Part shown: in pieces, positions 24,627 through 34,203 of the stretch
How positions within the stretch are numbered: position 1 is the first letter of the stretch
How the letters are laid out: each line of letters starts with the position of its first letter
Source: CAYSUS01 sp964434165
GTDB lineage: Bacteria > Planctomycetota > Planctomycetia > Pirellulales > Thermoguttaceae
Length of the DNA: 64,000 bases
Assembly (NCBI GenBank): GCA_964434165.1
Contig: CAYSUS010000022.1
Location: forward strand, 19,208-83,207
Direction of reading: 5' to 3'
Program-made: the position numbers and the translations under genes
The notes under the pieces: model-generated
Database searches by the model: none
What the model was told of the DNA's origin: nothing
What the model saw: the letters and a program-made list of their open reading frames with translations, nothing else

Positions 24627-25997
24627 TCACCCTGCCGCCTCCATCGTCCGCTCCAGCCGCCCGACGTAGCTCGCAAGCAGCTCCCGGGCCGCCTCGGGAC
24701 AGAACGTCCGGCGGTCGCAGCGCACGTTCACCGACAGGCGTCCCGCGTAGCGCGCGGCCACGAAGCATGCCCGGGTCAGCGGCCGCAGGGGAGGCGAGCC
24801 GGTGGCGCCGGCCAGCAGCACGTCGCCGGCCTGGAGCAGCCCGTCCACGCGCGGCAGCTTGCTCCAGAAATGCCACTCCGGGTCGCCCAGGTTGGAGAGG
24901 ACCGCGGTGGCCGCGCATCGCCTCTCGGAGACGATCCACCGCATCGCGCCGGGCGCCACCATCGCCATTTCCAGCCCCGACAGGAAGGCCAGCCCCATGC
25001 GCCAGTGCTTGATCGCCTCGGTCTCCTCTCCGATCCCGGCCAGCAGGGCCTCCTCGTCGTCGCAATCCCGAGGCCGACGCGACAGGAACGCGTAGCCCAT
25101 CTTGTTGGCCGCGGGCAGGCGCGCGTCGGCCTTCTCGCGCAGGTTGGTGGGCATGGCGATCCGCAGCCAGGCTTTCGAGTCCTTCTTGCGCCGGCCGCCT
25201 GCGGCGTTCCATGACCGCAGCGCCAGGAACAGATCGCGCAGCAGGAGGTCGTTGATTGTGCGCCCCTGCGCGCGGGCCCGGTCGCGCAAGGCCTGCGTCT
25301 GCTCCGCGTCGAACTGGTGTAGATGGATCCCCGGCACCTCGTGCGGGCCTTCGGCCGGGTGGCCGAACTCGCGGGGCGCGCGGAGCGGCGACACGGGCCG
25401 CGTCAGCCACTTCCAACCCTCAGCCGCCGTGAACCGCATCGCGGCCCAGCGCGAGACGGGCTCAGGCGGCGGCTCCTCGAACGTGCCTCGCTTGCGGTAG
25501 CGGCCCGGGTCGGGCGGTTCGAGCTTCCCGGCCGCCCCGCCGCCGCGGCGGATCGCGTAGCACGCCAGCACATCGCCCAGCAGCTGCATCCCGCCGATCG
25601 CGTCGGAAACGCAATGGTGCAGGAGAAACGCCAGGCGCGCCCGGCCGCCCCCTTGCCGGACCCAAAGCCGGAAGCCCACTTCGGTGCGCAGGTCGATGGC
25701 CCCGCCGCGCGCGCACCGCATCGGCTCTTCCCAGCCGGCCCAGTCCAGTGGCGGATCGCCTCGCTCGGCCGCGATCCAGCGAAGCCCGCCGCGCGCCGGC
25801 CGAACGTGCGCCCAGTATAGCGGGTGGCGTGAAAGGGCCTCCTCCAGCGACGCTTCGAACGCGGGGCGATGGAGCTCCCCGCGAAATTCCATGCACAGGA
25901 TCCCGGTCATCGGCCAGTCGGGCCGGTCGTCGAGCCACATGTAGCGCTCGAACGGGACCAACGCCAGGGGAAAGACCGCCTCTCGGTCGAAGCTCAT
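24627..25997 (-). CDS. Condensation/WS-DGAT-like acyltransferase, copy 2
   Basis: A 456-residue paralogue of the acyltransferase at 20112-21482, equal in length. Shared segments are VPFERYMWLDD, NDLLLRDLFLAL and AANKMGYAFLSRR. Its active motif reads HHCVSDA at 127-133: His128 and Asp132 are kept, but the usual Gly is Ala. The change may alter the acceptor or be tolerated. It converges with the enoyl reductase gene (28 bp apart). Two copies on either side of the ACP/reductase pair suggest two acyl transfers onto one scaffold, as with PapA enzymes; this is inference. ATG 25997 matches the paralogue's start. Confidence 0.8.
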   Translation of the reverse strand: MSFDREAVFPLALVPFERYMWLDDRPDWPMTGILCMEFRGELHRPAFEASLEEALSRHPLYWAHVRPARGGLRWIAAERGDPPLDWAGWEEPMRCARGGAIDLRTEVGFRLWVRQGGGRARLAFLLHHCVSDAIGGMQLLGDVLACYAIRRGGGAAGKLEPPDPGRYRKRGTFEEPPPEPVSRWAAMRFTAAEGWKWLTRPVSPLRAPREFGHPAEGPHEVPGIHLHQFDAEQTQALRDRARAQGRTINDLLLRDLFLALRSWNAAGGRRKKDSKAWLRIAMPTNLREKADARLPAANKMGYAFLSRRPRDCDDEEALLAGIGEETEAIKHWRMGLAFLSGLEMAMVAPGAMRWIVSERRCAATAVLSNLGDPEWHFWSKLPRVDGLLQAGDVLLAGATGSPPLRPLTRACFVAARYAGRLSVNVRCDRRTFCPEAARELLASYVGRLERTMEAAG

Positions 25998-26340
25998 AGG
26001 GTGCAGAAACCTACGGGTGTTGCCGGGCCTTCTTCGTCTTGTCGCCGGCCGTCTTGCGCGCGGCCGAAACACAAGGTGTTCCGCGCCGGCTCTACGCGCG
26101 TCTTCCTCCCAAATGGCCGAGGTGCATTCTTGCCCGGCCGCCTTTGCGCGACAACCGAGCGGCCGTCGCGGGCCGCTTGGCGCGCAGGGGCGTCCGGGGG
26201 GTGCGGCTCCCCCGTTTCTTGCGTTTCGCTTCGAGAGGCCTATAATTGCCGGTTTGGAGCCGCCGCGCGCATCGGCCCCAGGAGCCCCCGCGCGCTTCCC
26301 AAAGCCCTTCGGAACACCCTTCTGCTTGAGGAGACGCGAC
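25998..26340. other. 343-bp divergent spacer
   Basis: It separates the second acyltransferase from the secreted-protein gene at 26341. Open frames cross it on both strands, but their translations are Arg/Pro/Ala-rich with no motif. Promoters for both neighbours are expected; none can be fixed by eye. A TATAAT-like TATAATTG at 26241-26248 lies about 100 bases before ATG 26341 and is a possible -10 element. Confidence 0.5.
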
Positions 26341-28131
26341 ATGAGACTGCGTAATCTCTCCCGTTTCGGTCTGGCCTCGCTGCTGGCCTTGGTGCTGGCC
26401 AATATTGCCGAAGCGAGGGACGTGTTCAAGGCCATCCCGCGCGATGCGATCGCCTTCGCCACCTTCAGTCGCCTGGCCGAGACTGATGCGCGCGTTCAGC
26501 AGCTCGCCGGCGAGCTGAAGCTCCCCCGGATTCAGGCAATGGAGCTGCTGAAGACGGCCGCCGGAGTGAAGGAGGGCATCGACGAGAAGGGGACCGCCGC
26601 ACTGGTCATCTTCCCGGCTGAGGAGGACCTCGACCAGCCGCGCGCCGTGCTGCTGGTGCCGGTGACCGACTACGACGCGCTGCTGAAGCAGCTCAAGCCC
26701 GAGAATCCGGATGCCGCGGTGGCGCGGGTCACCCTGTTCGACGCACCGCTGCTGCTGGCGCGCAAGGGAGACTTCGCCGTCGTGGCCAAACGAGGCGAAG
26801 AGGAGCTGCTCACGAAGGTCCTCGCCGACACCAAGGGCGTGGCCGCGGAGATGGCCGGCCTGGGCGAGTGGCCGGGCAAGTTCGAGGTGACGGGCGCCCT
26901 GACTCGGCGCGGGATCGAGCTGCTGGCCGAAAAGGGCATCGACGAGCTGCGCAAGGCCCGCGACCAGTTCAAGCAGTTGGCCACGGAGATGGAAGAGCTC
27001 GGCGGCCCGATGGAGAACCTCATGGCCGCCTTCAAGATGTACGAGCAGTTCCTCCAGGCTTGGCGCGACGAGACTGCCTTGATGGCCGGTGGCCTGCACC
27101 TGGACGACGAGGGCAACCTGCTGGCCGAGGGGCGCGTGCGCCTCGTGCCGGAGGGCGTGGTGGCCAAAGGCCTCGTGGGCGCTGCCCCCATCGAAGGCGA
27201 CTTGCTCGCGGGTTTGCCCACCGATCCGTACGTCGTGGCCATGGCCATGGCCAACCCGTCGGGCCTGACCGAGGCAATGACGCGGTTCTCCCTGGAGCTG
27301 GTAAAGAACAACCCGGTGTTCCGGGGCATGGTGGGCAAGCCCGAGAACATGAAGGAGCTTGTGGAGCTCTCCGTAGCCTCGGCCAAGCGATTGGAGTCGC
27401 TGTCGTTCGTGTTCGGCGTTGGCAAAGACCGCGATCCGATCTACTCGGCGACCGCGGGAATCATCGCGGCGGACGACCCGAAGGCGTATCTCGACGACTA
27501 CGTCGCCGCGATCAAGAAGATGAGGGAATCGGCCGGCGACGAGAAGTCGATGGTCGGCGGCATGAACGTCCAGCGCGAGAGGATCGCCGGGCGCGAGGGC
27601 GTCAGACTGACGTTCAAGATCCCCATGAGCTTCCCCATGCCTGACGTGCCGGAAGAGGTCCGCAAGCAGGTTGAGCAGTCAGTGCGGGAAATGATGGAGC
27701 GGATGTATGGGCCCGGCGGGGAGCTGACCGTGTACATGGCCCCGGCGGGCGAGAAAACACTGGCCATGGGCTATACGTCCAAGGGCCAGGTCGAGGCCAT
27801 CATCCAGGCCCGGGCCGCCGGCAAGCCGGGGCTGGCCGGCGATGCGCAACTCGCCAAGACCGCGGCATTGCTCCCGCGCAAGGCCGCGGCCCTGATCTAC
27901 TGGAGCCCGCGCGGCACGATCGCCTTCGGGGCACGGATGATCAAGGTCATGGCCGGCGACGCCGGGACCCCGATCGACATCCCGTCGTTTCCCGAGTCGC
28001 CCCCCATCGGTGCAGCGGTCACCGTGGTACCCAACGAGATCCGCATCCATGTCGCGGCCCCGCTTGACATGCTCAAGGCCTCAGCCGATTTCTACCGCAA
28101 GGTGGAGGGGGCGCTCGGCGGCGAGTTCTGA
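26341..28131 (+). CDS. Secreted planctomycete protein of unknown function
   Basis: A 596-residue protein with a signal peptide (residues about 5-25, SRFGLASLLALVLANIAEA). The mature part is acidic, helical and free of cysteine-rich or catalytic motifs I can name. It begins DVFKAIPRDAIAFATFSRL, and residues 40-300 alternate short strands and helices (VLLVPVTDYDALLKQL, FEVTGALTRRGIELL), reminiscent of the DUF3352-like secreted proteins of planctomycetes and cyanobacteria; I would not assign it firmly. GGAG lies about 8 bases before ATG. It stands alone between two spacers. Likely periplasmic or surface-located. Confidence 0.7.
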   Translation: MRLRNLSRFGLASLLALVLANIAEARDVFKAIPRDAIAFATFSRLAETDARVQQLAGELKLPRIQAMELLKTAAGVKEGIDEKGTAALVIFPAEEDLDQPRAVLLVPVTDYDALLKQLKPENPDAAVARVTLFDAPLLLARKGDFAVVAKRGEEELLTKVLADTKGVAAEMAGLGEWPGKFEVTGALTRRGIELLAEKGIDELRKARDQFKQLATEMEELGGPMENLMAAFKMYEQFLQAWRDETALMAGGLHLDDEGNLLAEGRVRLVPEGVVAKGLVGAAPIEGDLLAGLPTDPYVVAMAMANPSGLTEAMTRFSLELVKNNPVFRGMVGKPENMKELVELSVASAKRLESLSFVFGVGKDRDPIYSATAGIIAADDPKAYLDDYVAAIKKMRESAGDEKSMVGGMNVQRERIAGREGVRLTFKIPMSFPMPDVPEEVRKQVEQSVREMMERMYGPGGELTVYMAPAGEKTLAMGYTSKGQVEAIIQARAAGKPGLAGDAQLAKTAALLPRKAAALIYWSPRGTIAFGARMIKVMAGDAGTPIDIPSFPESPPIGAAVTVVPNEIRIHVAAPLDMLKASADFYRKVEGALGGEF

Positions 28132-28524
28132 TTGCCCCCGTGCGCCGACATGCCGAAGTCGCAGCCGACTTCTAGCGCGACGGAGCGATGCAATTCGACC
28201 GGGGGGGCTGGTCGCCCTCGTGCGCCGCGGGGCACGGCCTTGTCCGGGCGCGGGGCTCCTGAGGCCGCCGAGGCGCGGCCGCATGGCTTTCCGCGTTCGG
28301 CAGGGCCGAGGAGACCGGCCGTAGCCAATCTCGTTGACACGGCCGCGTTCAGGATTACAATCAGTTACTCCGGGTGAGGGGGGCGCCGCGCCCTTGGTGT
28401 GGAGGCTGCCTTCATTCGGTCTTCGGCTGCACGAAGAGGCCTGCCAGACCCCCGTTGCGATCGCGCCTTGGGAAGCGCCCCAGTCGCTCCCGGCGGTGGC
28501 GATCCCTCCCCGGGAGACGCTTGC
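28132..28524. other. 393-bp spacer with hairpin
   Basis: GCCGAAGTCGCAGCCGACTTC at 28151-28171 can fold (GAAGTCG/CGACTTC), about 20 bases after the upstream stop, and may act as a terminator although no T-tract follows. The rest has G- and C-rich runs (G7 at 28201-28207) and no supported gene. Confidence 0.5.
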
Positions 28525-31500
28525 ATGCGTGCTTCATGCCTCGTTCGACGGACCGCGGTTCTTCTCTCGTCCCTCTCCCTCCTCGCCGCAGGCACGCCGG
28601 GCCTAGCCGACACGGTCACCTGGAATGGAAGCACCAGCTCCGACTGGAGCAACCCGGCCAACTGGGACGTGGGCCCGCCGACAAGCGGCGATGACGTCGT
28701 GCTGACCTCCGCCGGCTCGGCGCCTGCCAATCAGGACATTGCCGGGCTCGATCTGAATGCCATCACGTTCGCGACCGACGCCTTGAGTCTCACGATCAGC
28801 GGCCAGGACTTCACGGTCGGCAGGATCAACGCGGAGCGCAGCTCGGGCGATCCCGAGACCTACACCTTCCAGCAGAACGTGGCCATCAAGCAGGGCGGGT
28901 GGACGGTGCGCCGACCCTCGGTCCTCCGGTTCGAAGGCACGGTCAGCGAGTCGGGAGGTTCGGTCGGGTTCTCCGCCAATAACAACGGCCAGATCCAGTT
29001 TGTCGGCCCCGTGACCATCACAGGCGGCTTCCGCAACAACCAGACGACCGTCCAGTTCTTCGGCCTGGAGACCACCGGCGCCAAGCCCGGGGCACTCGAC
29101 GACGACTACTTCCGCAGTGGGTACGGCGCCTGGCGGTTCCGCTCGCCCGACGGCAGCTTCTACAACGACTACGTGTTCGACGCCAACGTGGGCGTGACCA
29201 CGACCAACACCGCCAGGTTCATCGTGGACGACGACGTCCAGGTGACGCTCGCGGGACCCGTCGCCGAGAACGACGCCGGCAAGAGCCTCCTCGTGGGCGA
29301 CGTTCACGTGTCCGAGGGAAGCGGCGTGCTGGTCCTGGCCGGCAACAACACGTTCACCGGCGGCATCAACGTGGCGCGGGGCCTGCTCGTGCTCGACGGC
29401 GCGGTCGCCCCGGGGACGGGCGGGGCGCGGCTCACGCTCGGGGCACCCGCCGCCATCGACCTGGCGGGCCACGACCTGCTCGGGCGCGACCTGCAATACA
29501 ACAACGGGTTCGGGTTCCTCGGGTCGGGCAACGTCCGCAACAGCGACACGACCGCCACGGCCACCGTCAACGGCGACATGACGCAGGTCGGCACCGGGAG
29601 CGGCTCGGCCAACTTCGGCGGGCCGGGCGACATCCTCTACTCAGGCGACGTCACGGACACCTCCGACAGTCAGGCCTTCGTCAAGATCGGCCCCGGCACG
29701 CTGACGATGACCGGGACGTTCAGCTACCCGGGCGCCACGCACGTGCGCGGCGGCACGCTGGTGTACGATTACACCACCGAGAACACGAACAAGGCCGCCG
29801 ACGCCGCTTCGCTGGAGCTCAACGGCAAGCTCCGCATCGTCGGAAGCGCGGTCGGTGCGACCTCCGAGACGATCGGCGACCTGAAGATCGGCCGCTTGAA
29901 CAACACGGAGGGCGACGCCGCCAAGGTGATCGTCCAGGCCGGCCCCGGCCAGACCGCCGAGCTGAAGTTCGACGGACTGGAAGTTGATCGCGACGCGACG
30001 CTGGACTTCGCCCCCGACGCGTCCTCGACGATCACCACGGGCGCCGCAACCAACCGTGCCAACTCCGGTGTGCTGGGCGGCAACGTGACCTTCGCCGGGT
30101 CGAGCTTCGCACGCGTGGCCTCGTCGGCCAATCCCGACGGCACGCTTAACATCGAGCCCCTGCCCGACGCGGCTTACGCGACCAACGACTTTGGCGACTA
30201 CGGCTCGGGCGACACGGCCCTCTACAACCACGTGGACGTCTCGGGCGCGCAGACCTTGAGCGTGACGCGCCAGGTGGCCTCGCTGAGGTTCAATGACGGG
30301 AACGGGCCGACCACCCTTTCGCTGAACAGCGCCCTGCGTCTGTATGGCGACGACGCCGACGGAAACCATCACGACGGCGCGATCCTCGTCACGCCCGCCG
30401 TCGGAGGCAACCAGGTCACCATCGACGGCTCGGGCATGCTGTTCGCCGACGCCGTCAACGGCACCGGCTCCGTCCACCAATACAACACGGCCGCCCCGCT
30501 CCGGATCGACGCCCGGCTGTTCCGGTTCAGCGCCGGCACCAGTCTCACGAAGGTCGGCCCCGGCGAGCTGATCCTGACCGACCCCAACAACAGCTTCACG
30601 AACCTCTATCTCTTCGAGGGGGCACTGACCTTCGTGGACGGCGCGGGGAGCAATCGCACGGTACTGGGCATGGACAGCGGCAACGTCTTCATGAGCGACG
30701 CCTCGCTCCGCTTCGCCGGGACGGATCACACCATGGGCAAGACCTTGGGACTGCGCGGGCCGGCCACGATCGAGGTGGCGGGCACGCAGCTCGATGGCAG
30801 CACCCCGACCGGCGTGCTCACGGTCACCTCGGACGTCTCGTCGGCGGGCAACCTGGGCAGCGACCACTGGCTCACGCTCGCGGGGGCGGGCGACGGCGTC
30901 ATGGCCGGGGACCTCGCGTTGGGCCTCGGCGGCCTCCGCAAGACCGGCGCCGGCACCTGGACCGTCAGCGGGGCGAACACCTACCGCGGGGCCACGCAGG
31001 TCCTGGAAGGGACGCTCCTGATGGACGGCTCGACCTCGCCGTGGAGCGGCGTCTCGGTCGCCTCCGGGGCCACGCTGGGCGGTGGCGGCACCCTCGGTGG
31101 GCCCGTTGTGGTCCAGGCCGGCGGCATGCTCTCGCCCGGCACCAGCCCCGGCATCCTCGCTTTCGGGGAAGGCCTCGCCCTGGCCGACACGGCCGGCCTG
31201 CTCATCGAGCTGGGCGGGACCACGCCCGGCACCGGCGATGCCTACCACGACCAGCTCGTGGTCGAGGGCGGCGTGCGACTGGGCACCGGCGCCGGCACGG
31301 AGCTGATCGTGGACGTGCTTGACGGGTTCACGCCCCAGCCCGGCGACCGCTTCTTGATCCTCGACAACCTCGGCGACGCGGCGGTCGAGGGCCTGTTTGC
31401 GGCGGGCGGGACGCTGCTCTCCGAGGGCGCGACGTTCCAGGCCGACGGATTCGGCTTCCAGATCAGCTACCTGGGGTCCGACGGGCAGGGCAACGACGTC

Positions 31501-31611
31501 GTGCTTTCCCTGGCCGAAGGCGGCGGACCGGTCATCCCCGAGCCGTCCACGTGGATCTTGATGGCCCTCGGCGCGCTGTTGCTCGGCCTTGCTCGCCGGC
31601 GGCGCCCGTAA
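28525..31611 (+). CDS. Autotransporter-type beta-strand-repeat protein with PEP-CTERM signal
   Basis: A 1028-residue exported protein. The signal peptide spans about residues 8-28 (ending GLA). The mature start TVTWNGSTSSDWSNPANWDVG is typical of autotransporter-associated beta-strand proteins. At least three repeat units with the K-x-G-x-G-T/E-L-x-L/W-x-G pattern occur: KIGPGTLTMTGTFSYPGATH, KVGPGELILTDPNNSF and KTGAGTWTVSGANTYRGATQ. A GTSPGIL-type closing repeat follows near residue 870. The tail IPEPSTWILMALGALLLGLARRRRP is a PEP-CTERM signal, not an autotransporter barrel. Likely a long beta-solenoid on the cell surface. GGGAG lies 9 bases before ATG; in-frame sequence upstream is not signal-like. 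Confidence 0.85.
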   Translation: MRASCLVRRTAVLLSSLSLLAAGTPGLADTVTWNGSTSSDWSNPANWDVGPPTSGDDVVLTSAGSAPANQDIAGLDLNAITFATDALSLTISGQDFTVGRINAERSSGDPETYTFQQNVAIKQGGWTVRRPSVLRFEGTVSESGGSVGFSANNNGQIQFVGPVTITGGFRNNQTTVQFFGLETTGAKPGALDDDYFRSGYGAWRFRSPDGSFYNDYVFDANVGVTTTNTARFIVDDDVQVTLAGPVAENDAGKSLLVGDVHVSEGSGVLVLAGNNTFTGGINVARGLLVLDGAVAPGTGGARLTLGAPAAIDLAGHDLLGRDLQYNNGFGFLGSGNVRNSDTTATATVNGDMTQVGTGSGSANFGGPGDILYSGDVTDTSDSQAFVKIGPGTLTMTGTFSYPGATHVRGGTLVYDYTTENTNKAADAASLELNGKLRIVGSAVGATSETIGDLKIGRLNNTEGDAAKVIVQAGPGQTAELKFDGLEVDRDATLDFAPDASSTITTGAATNRANSGVLGGNVTFAGSSFARVASSANPDGTLNIEPLPDAAYATNDFGDYGSGDTALYNHVDVSGAQTLSVTRQVASLRFNDGNGPTTLSLNSALRLYGDDADGNHHDGAILVTPAVGGNQVTIDGSGMLFADAVNGTGSVHQYNTAAPLRIDARLFRFSAGTSLTKVGPGELILTDPNNSFTNLYLFEGALTFVDGAGSNRTVLGMDSGNVFMSDASLRFAGTDHTMGKTLGLRGPATIEVAGTQLDGSTPTGVLTVTSDVSSAGNLGSDHWLTLAGAGDGVMAGDLALGLGGLRKTGAGTWTVSGANTYRGATQVLEGTLLMDGSTSPWSGVSVASGATLGGGGTLGGPVVVQAGGMLSPGTSPGILAFGEGLALADTAGLLIELGGTTPGTGDAYHDQLVVEGGVRLGTGAGTELIVDVLDGFTPQPGDRFLILDNLGDAAVEGLFAAGGTLLSEGATFQADGFGFQISYLGSDGQGNDVVLSLAEGGGPVIPEPSTWILMALGALLLGLARRRRP

Positions 31612-31718
31612 GCGACTCGCTCCGGGCGGGGTGGCTTGGCGGCGGCTGGCCGCAGTGCCTTCCGCCTGCCTGGCCGCCGCTCCCTCGCGGTCGCGCTTCC
31701 GACTGGGCAGGCTCACGC

Positions 31719-32210
31719 CTACCCCCGGGCCGGGCGCTCGATCCGGTAGCGCTTCTTAAACCGCAGGCCGCAAGCCCGACACCACACGTTGTCGGTGAAG
31801 AACGGAGCCAACAGGCTCAGCGCGAGTAGGATCGAGCCGAGACCCAGCCCGGTCCACCGCCAGAGCCCCTCGCCGGCAAGCGCCACGCCGAGAACCAGAA
31901 AGGACACGATCACCGGCCAGGGGCTGGCCGTGTCGCGCGCCAGGTCCTGCGACGCGCACCCCGGGCAGCGGGCCTGCTTCCATCGCGGATGCGGCACGGG
32001 ATCCGGCTCGCGGGGCTGGAGGGCCTCGGGCACGTTCGTCCTGGGGATCACCTCGACGATCGGTCGCGCGTCCGCCAGCTCCGTCTGCGACGTCGTCTCC
32101 TCGGCCGTGTGAAAACCGGGATCTTCCTCGCCGCTCTTCGAGGTGCCGCAGTTCCAGCAGACCTCGTAGCCGTCGTCGTTTTCTTCCCGGCACTTCGGGC
32201 AGTTCCACAT
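31719..32210 (-). CDS. Small membrane protein with two zinc-ribbon motifs
   Basis: A 163-residue protein. MWNCPKCREENDDGYEVCWNCG at the N-terminus is a four-Cys zinc ribbon (CPKC and CWNC). A second CxxC pair (CPGC, about residue 86) and CRAC (about residue 148) flank two hydrophobic helices at about 101-118 and 122-140. Proteins of this build are common in planctomycetes and of unknown role. It converges with the beta-strand-repeat gene (107-bp spacer with GC-rich inverted sequences) and diverges from the thioredoxin-fold gene at 32370. Confidence 0.75.
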   Translation of the reverse strand: MWNCPKCREENDDGYEVCWNCGTSKSGEEDPGFHTAEETTSQTELADARPIVEVIPRTNVPEALQPREPDPVPHPRWKQARCPGCASQDLARDTASPWPVIVSFLVLGVALAGEGLWRWTGLGLGSILLALSLLAPFFTDNVWCRACGLRFKKRYRIERPARG

Positions 32211-32369
32211 CGGTCTCCCCCGTGGTCGAGTGGCATCGCGGCACTGAGCCATGCACGATCTTAACCTTCGTGCGGAAAACGGAAAAGCGGCGCCCCGCCT
32301 GGGCGCGATTGCCCGACCGGCCACTCGCCCTACAATTCCTGCGCCCCGTCCGTCTCCGTAGAGCTTCCC

Positions 32370-33446
32370 ATGCATCGATCCGTCGTCGCTCCACTCACCC
32401 CAAGCCGCATCGTCGCTTCCGCGCTCCTCGCGGCCGCGATGCTGCACCATGCACGCGCGGCCCGGTCCGAGCCCGTGCCGCACCCCCTGGTGATGCTCGT
32501 CCGCGACCCGGCGGTACAGAAGGAGCTGGGCCTGGACGCGCAGCAGGCGGCGGCCGTCGCCGCGGCGGCCGCGCAGGTCGACGTCCCCCTGTTCCGGCTC
32601 CGCGACGTAGAGGCGGAGAAGCGGGCCGAGCGCGTCGGCCAGCTCGTATCGGGCTTCCGCGCCCGGCTCGACGCGGCACTCCGGCCGGCCCAGAAGCAGC
32701 GACTGACCCAGCTCGAATTCCGTGCCGGGGGACTCCCGGCCATGGTGGCCGACCCGTTCGTCGCATGCCTGAACCTGAGCGATGCACAGACCGACCGCAT
32801 TCGCCGCATTCTCCAAGAGGCCGATGCGGAGGCCGCGCAGATCGCCGAAGAAGGCGCGACGGGCAAGTCGGCGGAAGCGGTCCGGGCCGCTTCGCAGCGC
32901 AAGATCTTTTCCCTGCTCTCCGCCGGGCAGCAGAAGGCCCTGGCCGAGCTGGCCGGGGAGCCGTTCGATCTCGCCCAGGTCCGCCATCGCGCCAGCCGCG
33001 CGCCCGAGCTCGAAGACATCGCGGCGTGGATCAACACCGAGGCGCTGAAGCTCGACGATCTCCGCGGGAAGGTGGTCGCCCTGCACTTCTACGCCTTCGG
33101 CTGCATCAACTGCGTGCGCAACTTCCCGCACTACAAGGCCTGGCACCGCGACTACGCCGACAAGGGCCTCGTGGTGCTCGGCGTGCACACCCCGGAAACC
33201 GCCGCGGAGCGCGACGTTGCGGCCGTGCGCCGCCGCGCGGCCGAGGCCGGCCTGGCGTTTCCCATCGCCGTGGATGCCCGGGGCAAGACCTGGACCGCCT
33301 GGGCCAACCGCATGTGGCCCAGCGTGTACCTGATCGACAAGCAGGGCCACGTGCGCCGCTGGTGGTACGGCGAGCTCAACTGGAAAGGGGCCCAGGGCGA
33401 GAAGCTTCTGCGGGCGAAGATCGAGGAGCTGCTGGCGGAGAAGTGA
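32370..33446 (+). CDS. Secreted thioredoxin-fold (redoxin) protein
   Basis: A 358-residue exported protein. A signal peptide (about residues 10-31) precedes a helical N-terminal domain with two LGLDAQQ / LNLSDAQ-type elements, as in Spy/heavy-metal-sensor-like helical proteins. The C-terminal 140 residues are a TlpA/redoxin domain: DLRGKVVALHFYAFGCINCVRNFPHYKAW with the CINC active site, then VLGVHTPE and MWPSVYLIDKQG containing the cis-Pro. It probably reduces or relays disulfides in the periplasm. It is followed by a convergent gene with a palindromic repeat between them. Confidence 0.85.
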   Translation: MHRSVVAPLTPSRIVASALLAAAMLHHARAARSEPVPHPLVMLVRDPAVQKELGLDAQQAAAVAAAAAQVDVPLFRLRDVEAEKRAERVGQLVSGFRARLDAALRPAQKQRLTQLEFRAGGLPAMVADPFVACLNLSDAQTDRIRRILQEADAEAAQIAEEGATGKSAEAVRAASQRKIFSLLSAGQQKALAELAGEPFDLAQVRHRASRAPELEDIAAWINTEALKLDDLRGKVVALHFYAFGCINCVRNFPHYKAWHRDYADKGLVVLGVHTPETAAERDVAAVRRRAAEAGLAFPIAVDARGKTWTAWANRMWPSVYLIDKQGHVRRWWYGELNWKGAQGEKLLRAKIEELLAEK

Positions 33447-33462
33447 CCGTCGGACTTCCGAC

Positions 33463-33505
33463 GCGCCGGACTTTCGAGGTCTTGAAGACTTCGGATGTCC
33501 GGCGC
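33463..33505. repeat. ACTTCCGAAGTC-family palindrome between convergent genes
   Basis: Left arm 33463-33481 and right arm 33487-33505 pair at 16 of 19 positions around a 5-base loop (core GGACTTTCGAGGTC / GACTTCGGATGTCC). A further half-arm GGACTTCCG lies at 33452-33460. It fills the 62-bp space between the ends of the redoxin gene and the gene at 33509, a position suited to two-way termination. Confidence 0.8.
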
Positions 33506-33508
33506 GGT

Positions 33509-34003
33509 CTAGAACCTCGGCCCGAACGCCTCCATCGGATCGGGCGCGGCCGGCTGCGGGTCTTCGCCGGATTCGGGCTCCTGCGGGTCCTCAGGCCTCG
33601 GCGGGGCCAGGGCGTCGCAGATCGACTCGGCCACGAACCGTCCGGGCCCGAGCAGGACCTTCAGGCCCAGGAGGTTCCGGTTCAGGTCGTCCGAGTAGCG
33701 GAAGGGGTGGTCGATCAGCCCGCCGGCGACGCCGATGTTGTCCGTGTTCGGCTGGGGGTCGATGAAGTAGGAAAGCGAGACGTAGATGAGCGTGCCGCCG
33801 ACCACCAGGGCCGCCGACTGCCACAAAGGCAGAGGCACCAGCGGGATCGTGAAGTACCACAAGGCGGGCAGCCCGACCACGACGAACACGAACCGGGCGA
33901 TCACCAGCGGCTGCCAGGTGCACGCCTCGTGCTCGGTGCTCACCTGGACCGAGCCCACCTCGCCCGGGTCCCAGCGTTCGCCCCACCACTCGTACAAGCT
34001 CAC
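33509..34003 (-). CDS. Membrane protein of unknown function
   Basis: A 164-residue protein with the start SLYEWWGERWDPGE, two hydrophobic helices at about 33-55 and 60-80, and an acidic Pro-rich tail (PRPEDPQEPESGEDPQ). No known motif. GTG at 34003 has GGAGG six bases upstream; an ATG at 34018 overlaps that ribosome site, so GTG is the better start. Similar small two-helix proteins occur in planctomycetes. It diverges from the glycoside-hydrolase-like gene at 34204. Confidence 0.65.
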   Translation of the reverse strand: MSLYEWWGERWDPGEVGSVQVSTEHEACTWQPLVIARFVFVVVGLPALWYFTIPLVPLPLWQSAALVVGGTLIYVSLSYFIDPQPNTDNIGVAGGLIDHPFRYSDDLNRNLLGLKVLLGPGRFVAESICDALAPPRPEDPQEPESGEDPQPAAPDPMEAFGPRF

Positions 34004-34203
34004 CGGTTGGCCTCCCATCGGGTCGCGAAACGGGCCCGCACGTGCTCGACGCAGGCCCCTCTGCAAGTGTAGCATATGCCCCCGGCGCACCGACGTGCTT
34101 GCAGGTCGAGTTGACCCGGAGTATCGTGCGCCTTGGCACCCTTGTTCCCGGGCTCCGCCAGGGAGCCGGCAGATCCCGCCCCGTTTAGCCGAAAGGCCCC
34201 GCC

